The translations under genes were made by a program, and so were the position numbers. This document shows positions 52,602 to 63,613 of a DNA stretch of 64,000 bases, piece after piece. The DNA is from Typha latifolia (lineage: Eukaryota > Streptophyta > Magnoliopsida > Poales > Typhaceae): positions 10,354,001 through 10,418,000 of the forward strand of contig CM034105.1 in the NCBI GenBank assembly GCA_019914945.1, given 5' to 3'. Each line of letters begins with the position of its first letter. Position 1 is the first letter of the stretch. The notes beneath the pieces were generated by a model. That model did no database searches. It saw only the letters and a program-made list of their open reading frames with translations, and had not been told where the DNA came from.

Positions 52602-53417
52602 TCAATGTTTGATCTCGATCGGCAAGTTCCAAGTCGAGCTCGGTTCTATCTCCCGCCGTGAGTCTATCGTAGGTATGCAAGACCGGGGGAGTGCGCCCAT
52701 AAACTGCCTCAAAGGGGTCATGCTGATGCTAGAGTGATGAGCGATATTGTATGACCACTCGGCCCACGGAAGAAATTTGACCCAATCCTTTGGTCGGTCC
52801 ACCACAAAGCATCGCAAGTATTGTTCCAATCCGCAATTCACCACCTCGGTTTGTCCATCCGTCTCGGGGTGATAAGATGAACTAAGGTTGATTTGAGTCC
52901 CTTGCAATCTAAAGAACTCAGACCAAAACTCGCTGATGAAGATGTGATCCCGGTCTGACACGATCGTCCTAGGCATCCCATGCAAGCACGCCACTTTTCG
53001 AATAAAAATTTCAGCAACCTTTTTTGCTGAAAACAGGTGAGATAATGCTATGAAATGAGCATATTTGCTCAGCCTATCCACCACAACAAACACCACCGAT
53101 TGTCCTCGGACCTCCGGCAGCCCTTCGATGAAATCCATGGAGATGTCCTCCCAAATATGCTCTGGTATAGGCAGTGGTTGCAACAGCCTGCTGGGCTTGA
53201 GCGTCTCCGATTTGACTCGTTGGCAAGTTTGGCATTCACGCACATATTTTTTCAGGTCCGATTTCGTCGTTGTCCATGTACAGTTTTGGGCCAGCCGCTT
53301 GTAGGTACGTAAGACCCCTTCATGGCCTACTATAGGGGTATCATGGAAGTGGGCCATCAATAATCTCTGTAGCTCCTCGTCTGCGGGTACCTTGATCCGC
53401 CATCGCTCGAGTACCAA
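52602..53417 (-). CDS. Element A integrase, open reading frame
   Basis: 271 uninterrupted codons. The zinc-binding HHCC part shows AHFHDTPIVGHEG and CQTCQRVK. The catalytic core carries the DDE acids in MDFIEGLP, IVSDRDHIF and HPETDGQTEVVN. C-terminal part: WAEWSYNIAHHSS and TPLRQFMG. The family then continues into a GPY/F part and a chromodomain, which here lie in shifted frames (52477-52680 and about 52095-52330). The integrase joins element DNA to host DNA in the nucleus. The first methionine is not a true start; the domain is normally cut from a polyprotein. Confidence 0.88.
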   Translation of the reverse strand: MVLERWRIKVPADEELQRLLMAHFHDTPIVGHEGVLRTYKRLAQNCTWTTTKSDLKKYVRECQTCQRVKSETLKPSRLLQPLPIPEHIWEDISMDFIEGLPEVRGQSVVFVVVDRLSKYAHFIALSHLFSAKKVAEIFIRKVACLHGMPRTIVSDRDHIFISEFWSEFFRLQGTQINLSSSYHPETDGQTEVVNCGLEQYLRCFVVDRPKDWVKFLPWAEWSYNIAHHSSISMTPLRQFMGALPRSCIPTIDSRREIEPSSTWNLPIEIKH

Positions 53418-53639
53418 CCCGCCGCGCTCCTCGTGCTCGGGGTGGCTTGACGCTTCTCTTTCAGCTCCTCTATGAGTCGGACCAGTTCACTATCCCTTGC
53501 GCTGGCTCTCTGCAGATCTAAAAAAAAAGAAAAAGTGGGTGCTGAGAAAGAGACGAGCTCACTTGCATCCCCTACGCTTGGAAGTTCCTTCAGCTATTGA
53601 TTTCCATCCAGCAGCACTCTCTGGTCATTCCTCCAAAAT

Positions 53640-53990
53640 GTCATGGAGAGGTTTGTAAAGTCAAATGTCATGGGCCCCAAGCTTCGAAGCTATTGGGTCC
53701 CCAAAACAATGTCGGCACCTCGCAGGGCCAACGGATAAAGGTCCAATGTGAAACATTGGCCTTGCACCTCCAACTCCACACCTCTACAAATGAAATCTGC
53801 CTGCAATGTGGTGCCGTCTCCAATTGTCACATCGAACCTTCCATGGGTTCCGACTCAAGCCCAATCTTCCTAAGAAGCCTCTTGTCAATGAAGCTGTGGG
53901 TGGACCCGGTGTCAATCAAGATTCTCACTATGGTTGTCTTGATTATACCGTTCACTCACAAAGTCTTTGGCGCAGCTGTCTCCGAATAGG
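53640..53990 (-). pseudogene. Element A protease
   Basis: ILIDTGSTHSFIDKRLL with an intact DTG catalytic triad, and LRGADIVLGTQ near the end. A stop lies between the two parts (after EPMEGSM). Confidence 0.75.
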
Positions 53991-54102
53991 CGTGGAGGGA
54001 GATTTCGGCTATCATGTCTTCCACGGGTTGCTCCTCAGCTACTTCTCCTTGATGTCCAGCCACACCTTCATTTTCATCTACAAATTCATCCTCAGCCTCC
54101 TC

Positions 54103-55461
54103 CTATCCATCAATTAGCATCACCGATCCCATCGGTTTAGCACAGCGATGCCCGGGTACAAACTTCTCATCACAATGGAAGCATAGGCCTTTGCCTCTTC
54201 GTTCCTCCACTTGAGCAGGTGTGAGTGCTCGTTCCGGACCTCTAGGTGCGCACTTCACATCTTGGGATGGCTTTAGGGGTGCTCGAGGAGGCACCATTGC
54301 AGCAGCGGTCCTCGGTATGCCGGTTAATGTTTTCCGCCGCTATGATTGGTTGAGCTTGATTGCAGCTTCCTTGGCTTGTCCAATTCTATTTCAGGTGTAA
54401 CTTCAGGACCCTATGTTTATCTTCCATGAGCATCGCATCTTTGAAAGCCTCCTTTAAAGTTCTAGGCCTTAAAGCCCTCACGTCGGCTTATATGTCTCCC
54501 CGCAGCTTGGAGATGAAGGTGCTGCGATGTTGCTGATCCGTCCATGGTGGATGACATCGGCTACTTATTCTCTCAAATTATTCTTGGTATGTCCCAACGG
54601 TGGTCTTTTGCACCGTCTTTGAGATGAGAGCATCAAAGTCTTCATACTCCGACGCTCCAAATCACCATGTGATATCGGCGCAAAAGTCAGCCCAAGTTTT
54701 GATAGCCTCAATGGCATTGGCTGCTTGAAACCAATGAAGTGCCGCATCCTCAAGGTGGAAGCTCGCAAGCGTCACCTTGTATTCTTCCGTCGTACCTTGG
54801 TATGCGAAGAATTGCTTTGCCCTATAAACTAATCGATTGGATCGCCACCTTTGAACTTGGGGAATTCGAGATGCACGATTTGTCCACGGATGCAGTTTGT
54901 CTCATTCGGATCATGTCCAAGTCCTTGTCTAACCGGAGGAGGATGCACAATGAATGGTTGATGATTCCTCCTTCGATTTTGATTAACTCGTTGTGGTTCC
55001 GGGTTGTATTGCCTCGCCCATGGATCTTGATCTCCAAGGTGATCTCCATAGTGGTTCGCTCGTCAGAAGGGTTCACCTGCAACTGGCCCTGGTGGAACCA
55101 TCCTTGCTTGCCTCTGCCCATAGGGTGGTGGCAGCAGCGGCTCTTGTGGTTGCAAATTCTGAACCGGCGGCGGTGGGTTCAAGGAAGTGGACTCACGTCG
55201 TGGGGTCGATAGTGCATTCCCGTTCGCCATGGCTTCCCTTGTCGCCCGTAATTCTCGCATCATCTCAATCATCATCTGGTTGTTGATTGTCATTTGTTCG
55301 GAAAGAGACCCCAACACGGCTTGAACACTAGGTTCTTCCGTATTCCGATTAGATCGGGCGGTTCCGCGGGTGGAAGTCCCATCAATCGTTTCCCCCTCCT
55401 CTATTGGGAGAATCTCTTCTTCATCATCTCGCCGTGTAGCCATAGCTCTGGTTGTCGTCAT
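54103..55461 (-). pseudogene. Element A gag with zinc knuckle
   Basis: Starts MTTTRAMATRRDDEEEILP at 55461 and is open to 55063, then continues in shifted frames (54822-55121, 54565-54768) to 54103-54297, which holds GKGLCFHCDEKFVPGHRC, the gypsy-type CxxC...HxC knuckle with all ligands present. Frameshifts make the full gag inactive. Confidence 0.75.
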
Positions 55462-55486
55462 AGGAAGCGCTTGTCCGAGGAACGGT

Positions 55487-55499
55487 GGCTTTGATACCA
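55487..55499 (-). promoter_or_regulatory. Element A primer binding site (tRNA-iMet)
   Basis: TGGTATCAAAGCC on the minus strand, three bases inside the 5' LTR. It is one transition away from the canonical TGGTATCAGAGCC. Confidence 0.88.
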
Positions 55500-55502
55500 G
55501 CT

Positions 55503-56421
55503 TGATATGATCTCCCCTTTTGGCTAAGGTTCGATCTCTTTTGAATTTTCAGATCTGGGTTAGATTTGGCATGAAATTTTGTAATAAAATCCCAAAAGAT
55601 GCCGCTGTCGGATCGATGTGAAATTTTGATATATTGTAGCCCCAGAAGAGAAATTTCTAAAAAATCAAGTTTCAGGTGAATCGAATGTAGGGATCTCGAT
55701 ATATTGTCCGATTAGTGGACAAACATCAGGGTGGTCTGATCAGAATCCGTGGATGGAGGCACGAGATCCTAGATGATGGTGGATGGTGGTGGATCGACAT
55801 TAATGGGGTGGTACCGGTGAATAAGTGGTGGTGGAATGGTTATGGGTGATGGAAGGATTATAGCAAGTGTTGGATAGATTGGATGAAGGGTGAGGAGAGG
55901 GCCGCCCCTAAGGGTCTAGGGTGATTGGCCGGTCGAGTGAGGTTAGAAGCGGCGTCGCCGGGGATCGAGAGAACGAGAGCGAAGAAGACGAAGGAGGCAA
56001 GGCAAAACTCAATTCTTCAATAATTACTCTCTGGTTGCGATCCACATCTCTTTAGAGCCTAACCAAACAATTTAAAATTAACCCTAAATAATATAATTTC
56101 GTCGACCGCGTTCGAATGCGCCCGATCGCGTTCGAACGCGCCCGATCGCGTTCGAACGCGCCCGATCGCGTTCGAACGCACCGAGTTTGCTCTTCTCTGG
56201 ATTTGCGAACGCGATGCAGGCGTTCACAACCCACAATGCACACTCTCACAACCACGTTCACAACCGCGTTTACAACCGCGTTCGAACGCACTCCACCTGC
56301 GTTCGAACGCGACTTAAAGAAAACTTATTTTCTTGGAAATTAAACATTAAAACAAGAAACAAAGACATTCCTAAAGTGTATCCATGCTTGAGACGACATC
56401 GGTGAAGTCCGAATCATATCA
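55503..56421 (-). repeat. Element A 5' LTR
   Basis: 919 bp, bounded inside by the primer site and outside by GCTGT. The array at 56107-56180 keeps three to four copies of a 20-bp unit (CGCGTTCGAACGCGCCCGAT). Confidence 0.9.
56107..56180. repeat. 20-bp tandem array built on the palindrome GCGTTCGAACGC
   Basis: Three full and one partial copies of CGCGTTCGAACGCGCCCGAT. Each unit contains a perfect 12-bp palindrome and the sub-palindrome CGATCG at the unit junction. The same array in the other LTR (51718-51775) is mutated mainly at CpG (CGTTCG to CATTTG). Confidence 0.92.
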
Positions 56422-56426
56422 GCTGT

Positions 56427-57959
56427 TGGAAGGCTTTGACTCCAATCCCAAATGCCTCACTGTCTGAGAATCCACAAAATTGTGGGTGCTTTTTAAATCA
56501 ATAAGAATTAGGACTTTATTCTTCTTGTTCATACCTTTGACCCAAAGAGTTTTCGAAGTCGATCATCGACAAAATAGTGAAGGAAGAGCTTGGCTTGGAC
56601 TTCGAGCGGGTTGTCTTCTTCAGTTTGGCCACTTTCCTCCTCTTGTTGCTCCTTAAAATCTTCAATGGGATCATCCTTGATCATCTCCTCTATGAGCATG
56701 ATGGCAGCGGGCTGTTTGGAGCATTTGTGGTCTGGTGTGAAGTGCTCGTCATAATAAAAGCATAGGCCCTTCAAGCGCCGATCTTCGATCTCCGCTGGTG
56801 TTAGGCGTCGTCCCATCATCCGTGGCTCTCCCCTAGGGTCAGGACTATCCGTGGTTGGGGTGGCCAATTGGGGTTTGGTCGAACCCACCCCGAACGTGCC
56901 ACACCCGAGATCGGCGGTGGTTTAGGGTTAGAGCGAGGGTCGCTAGTGCTCCATGTTGGACGGTGTGTCACCTTCTACTCCTTTATTTTCTCTTCCATTA
57001 TTTGAGCCGCTGAGAAGGCTTCCAACAAAGTAGTGGGATGAGTCATCTTGACTTCTGCTTCGATATCACAATGAAGCCTAGAGATGAAAGTGCTTTTAAG
57101 AGCTGAGTCCGACCAATTGTGGACTCGATTGCTAATTCTTTCAACAAACTCCTCTTGATAGGCTCTTACAGAGGTCTTTTAGGTTTGCTTCATCAAGGTG
57201 GCTTAGAAGTCCTCATAGTCGGAGGGTTCGAAATGCACACAAAGCGCGTCGGTGAACTCCTCCCAAGTGGTGAAGGCATGCACAAAAACCATCTCACTAC
57301 TACGTCTTCAAGGTGGAATGAGGCCAGAAGCACCGTTTGGTGGTCAGGTGTCCCTTGATAGGTGAAGAATTGCTCCACTCTATAAATCCAATCCAATGGG
57401 TCACCCCCGCTGAATTTAGGAAAATCGACTCAAACGGTGCGGGCTTGTAGCATTTGGTCGTGTCCGTTCTCGCTTTCTCGGTGAAATGGCTCATGATGTT
57501 GGACCCTTGGTTGATATGGGGCTTCTCCCACTCCTCCCAAGGTTCTAGCTCTGGGTGTGGGGCCATAGGTGCCCTTGGGTGCAAGGGTGGTAAATCATTG
57601 CGGCGACCTTGCGGTTCATTGCGTTGTTGCCATGGTGCCTTTAGGATCGGTCCTCGTCGGATCTGATCTCATGGTAAGAGACGATCCTCTTGTCTTCGAT
57701 GATGCTCAAGGGTACGCTTTGGAGGATTTTGGTTCATGTCAGGAAGGGTTGCCTTGATCTCCAATATTGTTCGTGTCATGAGCGCTAGGGTTTGCGCGAG
57801 ATCGGGAGGGCCCTCTATCCATCCTTGCGAACTCTGTGGGGATGACAATCTTGACGGAGCCATGTGTTCCATCTCTAAGCCTTGATCGCTTGTTTTCTTT
57901 GTCGCCTTCGATCTAGTGGTAGCCATTACAGTCCAAGGAATGTTGGTTCTGATATCAAT
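56427..57959 (-). mobile_element. Gypsy element B, gag and protease start (outer fragment)
   Basis: Gag starts MATTRSKATKKTSDQGLEME at 57926. MDWIYRVEQFFTYQGTPDHQ and LEDVVVRWF (57193-57396) belong to the retrotransposon gag domain. The knuckle at 56529-56888 reads CFYYDEHFTPDHKC, with the second Cys changed to Tyr. The protease reads LIDLKSTHNFVD where DSG/DTG is expected, and is cut by element A right after LESKPSNS. PBS at 57945-57957. Confidence 0.82.
57945..57957 (-). promoter_or_regulatory. Element B primer binding site
   Basis: TGATATCAGAACC, two G-to-A changes from TGGTATCAGAGCC, just inside the LTR edge at 57960. Confidence 0.7.
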
Positions 57960-58648
57960 TGTTATGAACCGGTTTGATCCGATTCGTAACGGTTCTAGAC
58001 TATATTGATGACATGACTTTCGAAGGAAGCTCCGAATGATCTAACTGTTGGATCTTCCTAAAATTTAGATATGTTGCTGCCCTTGAAAAGACCTTTCAAA
58101 CCCTAGCATGATATGTTGCCACCTTTGAAAAGAGATTTCCAACCCTAGCTTGATATGTTGCTACCTTTGAAAAGAGCTTTTCAACTCTTGGATGGTTAGA
58201 TCTTGAGATATCGACTGAATAGTGACCGAAGGTCAAATAAACCCTAGCTTGATAGTCTTTCAATGGCTAGATAGGTGCTACGTTAATTCCTTGGTGTGAA
58301 GGAGGAGAAGTTGTTGTAGAAGAGAGGGATTAGGAGTTAGAGGAAACCAACTAAAGACATGGGCGAGGGAAGGAAGGAGATGAGTGGGGGCGCTAATGGC
58401 TAGAGCATGTGAGGAGATAAAGGCACAATGCCATTTTTAATTATCAGATTAACTCTAATTAGGATTTCCTCCACATATTTATAGAGGTTCACCCTAGGAA
58501 CCCATCAACTAAGTTAGAAAACCTTAACAAACGAACAATTTTTACTGTAGTGCGTTCAAACGCACCTGATCGCGTTCCAACGCAGAATTACAGTTCTCTG
58601 TTGTTGCGAACGTGTGCAGGTGTTTGAACGATCGCATTCGAACAACCC
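57960..58648 (-). repeat. Element B 5' LTR, outer end replaced by LINE DNA
   Basis: Begins TGTTATGAACCGGTTTGATCC on the plus strand and matches the solo LTR at 59850-60641, but stops after ATCGCATTCGAAC, where LINE sequence takes over. It contains a 42-bp triplication (58068-58193) absent from the solo copy. Confidence 0.82.
58068..58193. repeat. Three tandem copies of a 42-bp unit in the B LTR
   Basis: Unit GATATGTTGCTACCTTTGAA AAGAG..., starting at 58068, 58110 and 58152. The solo B-type LTR has a single unit, so the array arose within this LTR. Confidence 0.9.
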
Positions 58649-59368
58649 GAGCCAAATGCATTGTTTCAATGGCTTACTTGGGTCCATTTCTACACACACT
58701 CTGGCAAAACAGTTTCAGGGATGGTCGATGGTTGTCTCATCAACACGTAGTGGCTTGCTGAAGTAAGCCGCTATCAATATCAATGACTCCAACTCCCAAT
58801 ATTGCTATGAGAGATTCAACAGTTGGATCCACACTAGCGCCATCAAGAAGACCTCTAGTGATGGTCTGAAGTCATTGCGCCATTTAATGAGATTAAGCAC
58901 TCCCATTCAAGGTCCAAGGGCTATTGGTGAGTACATATAGCATATCCTCCTCCTCCTCAAATTGAAAGACATAGAACCCCTCGGCCATATTGAACACCGC
59001 AAATCCATCTATCCCATTCCAGAGTTTTGCGAACATGGATTTTAGCCATGGCAAAGGAATAGAAGGTCCTAGGAGTTTGCCAAATAAAGACAACTTCCAT
59101 CGCTCCCTACATTTGGCTAAAACTATCACATACACCATTAAGCAATCATCCATTTGGGCTTTGAGCTTTTTAAGGATTTCCTTTGGAATCTTCCCCAACA
59201 GCTGCCGTTGACGCTCCTTCTCCGCGACCATGGAAGCCCAAGATTGCCCCCGCGGCCCTTCCTGCGAATGTTTCCCAAGCTGGTTGACATCATCTGGTTC
59301 AATTGCTTTGGAAGAAGAGGCCCTCCGAAGCGAAACATCCTCACCTCCTGCTAGTGTTTGGGGGGGTG
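58649..59368 (-). mobile_element. Second LINE fragment, 5' portion of ORF1
   Basis: Closely matches 49815-50432. 58893-59231 encodes AKEI-type residues EILKKLKAQMDDCLMVYVIV then LLGPSIPLPWLKSMFAKLWN, AEGFYVFQFEEEEDMLYVLT and NSPWTLNG, a fuller DUF4283 domain than the first copy. It ends on the 3' side at the B LTR. On the 5' side it extends beyond copy 1 to about 59368. ORF2 is absent. Confidence 0.78.
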
Positions 59369-59849
59369 AACTACTAAATTCTCCCTCCTAATTCAACGGT
59401 TGAGATTAAATAATACTAAATTGAATTAGTCTAACGTACCGATCATATGAACAGGAAGTACTAATCACCCTTTTTAAATTGTAAGGGTAAATTAGTTATA
59501 TTTTATTTCTTTTTCTTAGCTGTCCATTTTTTAATAAAAAATAAAAAATAATAATTTGGTAGAAGTCGGCACTCCTCCCACCGAGTCCAAGGCAAGTAAA
59601 ATTTTTAAATTTCTTTTTATTTATTGTGAGATTATAAATAAATTTGAGTTTAATTAGGATAGACTAGTTCCCATATTTAAACTAAAAGTTTCCAATTAAA
59701 ATAATTTATTTTTTAAATTTTGGGTTGAATTTTAAATACTAAAAAATCATCAATAAATTTCTCCACATACTCTACTATTATTTAAGAAACAATTATAAAA
59801 ATAAGCAATAAGAAAAAACTTAAATTCTAGTATATACTAATTAATCTAG
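59369..59849. other. AT-rich spacer between LINE fragment and solo LTR
   Basis: Nothing recognised; poly-A/T-rich. Confidence 0.6.
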
Positions 59850-60641
59850 TGTTATGAACAGGCTTGATCCGATTTGAAACAGTTCTAGACTAGATTAAGA
59901 ATGTGACTCTCGAAGGAAGCTGTTGATGATCTAGCCGTTGGATCTTCCTGAAATTTGGATATATTGCCGCCTTGAAAAGAGCTTTCCAATGAATCCAAGA
60001 TCGTAGAATTTGGATGGTTAGATTTTGAAATATCGACTGAATAGTGGTCGAAGGTCAGATAAACCATAGCTTGATAGCCCTTCAATGGCTAGGTAAGTGC
60101 TAGGTTAATTCTTTAGTATGAAGGGGGAGAAGTTGTTACAGAAGGGATTAAAAGTTAGAGGAACCTGACCAAAGACTTGGGCGATGGAAGGAAGGAGGTG
60201 GGAGAGGGCGCCAATGGCTAGAGCAAGTACAGAAGGAGATAAAGACACAATATCGTTTTCAATTATTAGATTAACTATAATTAGAGTTTCCTCTACATAT
60301 TTATAGAGGCTCACCCTAGGGACCCATCAATAAGTTAGAAGACCTAACAAACCAATATTTTTTGTTGTGGTGCGTTAGAACGCGCCCGATCACGTTCGAA
60401 CGTAGAATTACAATTCTTTGTCGTTGCGAACGTGTTTAGGCGTTCGAACGCACAATTTATGTTTTTTGTTTTTGTGAATGCGTGCAGGCATTCACATAAC
60501 CTGTTCGAATGTGGTCCCTGCGTTCGAACGTCTCCCGGCAAAACTCCTTTTATTTCTTCAAACAAAAATCAACTAGAAAAATAAGCTCATCCCAATAAAC
60601 CCAATGTTGCGAGTGGAGCCAATATGGGTCGAGTCGTATTA
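59850..60641 (-). mobile_element. Solo LTR of the element B family
   Basis: Starts TGTTATGAACAGG and ends GTCGAGTCGTATTA (ancestral TATCA-like end with C to T). Flanking pentamers TCTAG (59845-59849) and TCTAA (60642-60646) match at four of five bases, consistent with an aged target duplication. It carries the CGTTCGAACG motif cluster at 60370-60535. Confidence 0.75.
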
Positions 60642-60780
60642 TCTAATCACATAAATAAAATATCTTATATACCCCTTAGTATACCAATAAGATGAAAATT
60701 ATTTTTAATAACTAATTATTTAGAATCAAATCATGAGTTTTGACCAAAATATTGCTACAGTGAATTTTATTTCCTAAACT

Positions 60781-61100
60781 AGTACTATAAGAAAATCACA
60801 TTTTCGGACAGCGACTATTATTCCTCTAATCATCAAGTCCCATCTCTAATTAATAGTGAAAGCAATTAATAAATCGCTCTATGAAAAAGTGATTTATAAA
60901 TCACTATATGGAAAAGCGATTAATCAACTTAGTCCCACATAGCCTTATTTTGCAGCCAAATATATCGCTTTCGGAAAAAGCGATTAATCGCTCTCTTTGA
61001 AAGCAACTTAACAATCACTCTCCTAGAGAGCGATTTTACTTATATAAAAACCAACCCACGACACTCAGTCATTTTCCCAACCCTTTCTTCCTCTCATACT
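60781..61100 (+). mobile_element. CACTA-like transposon terminus
   Basis: TACTATAAGAAAATCACATT closely resembles the CACTA(C/T)AAGAAAA end of En/Spm elements. It is followed by repeated subterminal words AAAGCGATTAATCGCT and GAGAGCGATT in both orientations, typical of CACTA ends. The other end is not in the window. Confidence 0.5.
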
Positions 61101-61164
61101 TGAGCGATACAACTCTCTTCCTCATATCCCCATGAGTTGCTGGTTAGTTGCCGATGAGTAGTGG

Positions 61165-61240
61165 GCATTTCTCTCTCTCTCTCTCTCTCTCTCTCATGCG
61201 CGCACGCGCGCGCTTGACCTCACTCTCTCTCTCTCTCACT
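61165..61240. repeat. (TC)n and (GC)n microsatellite cluster
   Basis: TCTCTC runs at 61170-61194 and 61225-61238 flank GCGCGCACGCGCGCGC, with the motif GTTGCCGATGAGTAGTG repeated before and after (61148 and 61287). Confidence 0.85.
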
Positions 61241-62029
61241 GCCATCTCCTTTTATCTCATAGTCCCCGTGGGTCGCCGGCCAATTGCCGATGAGTAGTGC
61301 GGCAATTCTTTCCCTCTCTCTCAATCTAAGCTCTCTCTTAGTGTAATATGCTTAAATGTTAACCTAAGAAGGGGATTCTTCAATTGCTAATTAGTCTCCA
61401 AAATAAATCCATTGCTAGTACTTATGATTAAATGTTAACCTAAGAAGTAGATTCTTCAATTGCTAAAACTTATATTATATATTCTTCAATTTTAAAGTTT
61501 GTACCATATGTTTTTCTTTTAATTTTATACAGTATGTTCTTCAATTTTAAATTTTTTACCATATGTTTTTTTTTGTTTTTTTGTACAGTATGTTCTTCTT
61601 TTGGCCATTGTAAGTGAATAGAGAATTTATACCTAGTTTACTTTAGAAGCCTTATAGGAAAGTCCGTAAGCATAGGCCTTAGACAATTTTAATAGCTACA
61701 TTTACAATCTTCATTTTCACTTGCATAACTTTTTGGCATTATTGTCATATACCTAGGGATCATTCTCTTCAATTATAAGCATAAAGCACCGAATATTCCA
61801 AGAAAACAAGAAAAATAGGACAATTATTTTATATTTGGGATTGTTCATGTGATCATGTATTCCATTTCTAACTATCAATATGTTATGCCAAGCCAAATTT
61901 CATCTATTTAATAGATTTTGATATTTTAGGAAGTCCTCATAGTTCTTCAATTAAATATTTGATAGATTTTTTTATTATTTTTCATACAGATATTTTGATT
62001 TCGAAATCAGTGTCTATCACTTGTTATTA

Positions 62030-63410
62030 GAGTGGCTCAATTAAAAAGGGGCTCAATGGTGTTAAATATGATGATGGAATAAAAAGACTCGTTAGAGTGG
62101 TAGAAAGGCCAATATATAAAGAGTTATTAGATAAAATATCGATATTTACCGGACTAAGTAGGGGTTAATGGAACTTGGAATTGCATTGTAGGATATGCAA
62201 CATTGGTCATGAATTCAATACTATGTTGATTGTTAATGACAAAATTGTGGATGCATTGCTTGATTTGTCCGAACAAAGTGGTGGTTGGTGAAATTATTTA
62301 TAGAGTCTACGCCAAATAAGAGAGTACATGGTGGTTTGATGAAATTCGCTACTTTGCTTACACAATCTAATAAACAAGTAATATATCAACCACTAGTAAA
62401 CTTAAAAATACTTTTATGAGCAATATTATGCAAACCTAAGTCAACTAAGTTTTAACAACGTCAGCCTATTAATATCTGAAGCACCAGTTACCCTAAATTA
62501 TCATGAACAATATTGTGCAAGTTCACGTTAGTCAAGTTTTAATAATGTGCGCCTTTAGATATTTCAATCAAAAATACATCTGAACAGTAATGAAGATCAA
62601 TATACTGTAGGCCCAAGTCAATGAAGTGGTAGAGTTGATATCGCACATAGTAGATATTATGCATGGTGCAGAAATAAATGATGATCATGCTTCCACATTT
62701 GATGAGGATATGGTGGACATTGTAAAGGACTCATGATTTAAAGTGGTTAGTAACGTATTGCGTAATGCTCGATTCTTGCCAATAACAGTCTTGGTGTAAG
62801 TAACATTTTCTCGCTAAGATTACTACTTCTATGAGAGGCACAAACAAGGAGATGATTATTTAAGAACTAACCAATGGTTCACGCCTAATATCACTGCTGC
62901 TATGAGTGCAGATCTTGAGATGGCAAGCTTATACACTATCCATGGATTTCATCACTATCAAGGTATTTTTAGTGTTACTAGTGCATGTTCCTTTTGAAGT
63001 ACAGAAAGAGGCGATCATGACCAAACAGTTAATTTGAGCAACAACACTTGCACTTGTGGAAAATGACAATATATCGATATCCTTGCATGCATTTACTTAC
63101 TGCTTGTAAGTCTATTAAACTTGACTAGATGTAATTTGTTGATAAGATATATAAAATGGAAGCATATATGAATACATGAGGACCAAAGCTTACACCAGTT
63201 AGCAATTAAGATTATTGGCCCGAGTATGATGGTCCAACCTTGTTACTAAATCCATTAATGAAACAGATTAGTATAAGGGTAGCCTAAATTGATAAGGATT
63301 CATAATGAGATGGATGAAAAGGAAGGGAGTCAAGCAATCACATGTGGGCATTACAAATAGCAAAGCCATAATCGATGATCTTGTCATGTTACAAATGAAG
63401 AGTTAAACAG
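62030..63410 (+). pseudogene. Mutator-like (MULE) transposase, decayed
   Basis: An N-terminal portion (62055-62280) reads LVRVVERPIYKELLDKISIF and WNLELHCRICN, like the start of plant MULE transposases. The C-terminal portion reads VNLSNNTCTCGK followed by a shifted frame with YPCMHLLTACKSIKLD, the CxC...CxH SWIM finger, then DYWPEYDGPTLLLNPLMKQI, a well-known block of this family. Stops and frameshifts are frequent, and the central DDE catalytic region is largely unrecognisable. Its position next to a CACTA-like end suggests nested or chimeric elements. Confidence 0.65.
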
Positions 63411-63613
63411 AGACACTATTTTAAATGTAATAATTTTGCACTTTCGTAAATATTTAGCATGTTTACTATTTTATGTGTCATATTATTTTTTTATATTATA
63501 ATCTTTATCATACTTATGAATATAATTTCATGCAATTGTGAGCATATGGTTGCACGTGAGGATCTATGTAACGATCTATTCTTAAAAAGAACCAGGATCT
63601 TATCTCTGTTCCT

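Larger units (their letters stand above)
51116..56421 (-). mobile_element. Chromodomain Ty3/gypsy element A, complete ends but lacking RT-RNase H
   Basis: Two LTRs (51116-52077 and 55503-56421), TGATA...TATCA ends, and a perfect 5-bp target duplication GCTGT (51111-51115 and 56422-56426). The PBS is TGGTATCAAAGCC (55487-55499, minus). Minus order is gag (from 55461), zinc knuckle, protease with intact ILIDTGSTHSFID (about 53900), integrase (52602-53417), then chromodomain words VLIEWLGKPTNESTWELE (about 52150). Protease tail (RGADIVLGTQ...FWRNDQRVLLDG) passes within about 100 bp to the RNase H-integrase linker, so the roughly 1.5-kb RT/RNase H segment is missing. The insertion splits the protease of element B. 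Confidence 0.92.

Noticed and set aside
53055..53312. Plus-strand open frames over the integrase
   Set aside because: Opposite-strand shadows of the integrase ORF with no family resemblance.
56107..56310. CRISPR-like short repeat array
   Set aside because: Units are direct 20-bp tandems without unique spacers, inside an LTR of a plant retrotransposon.
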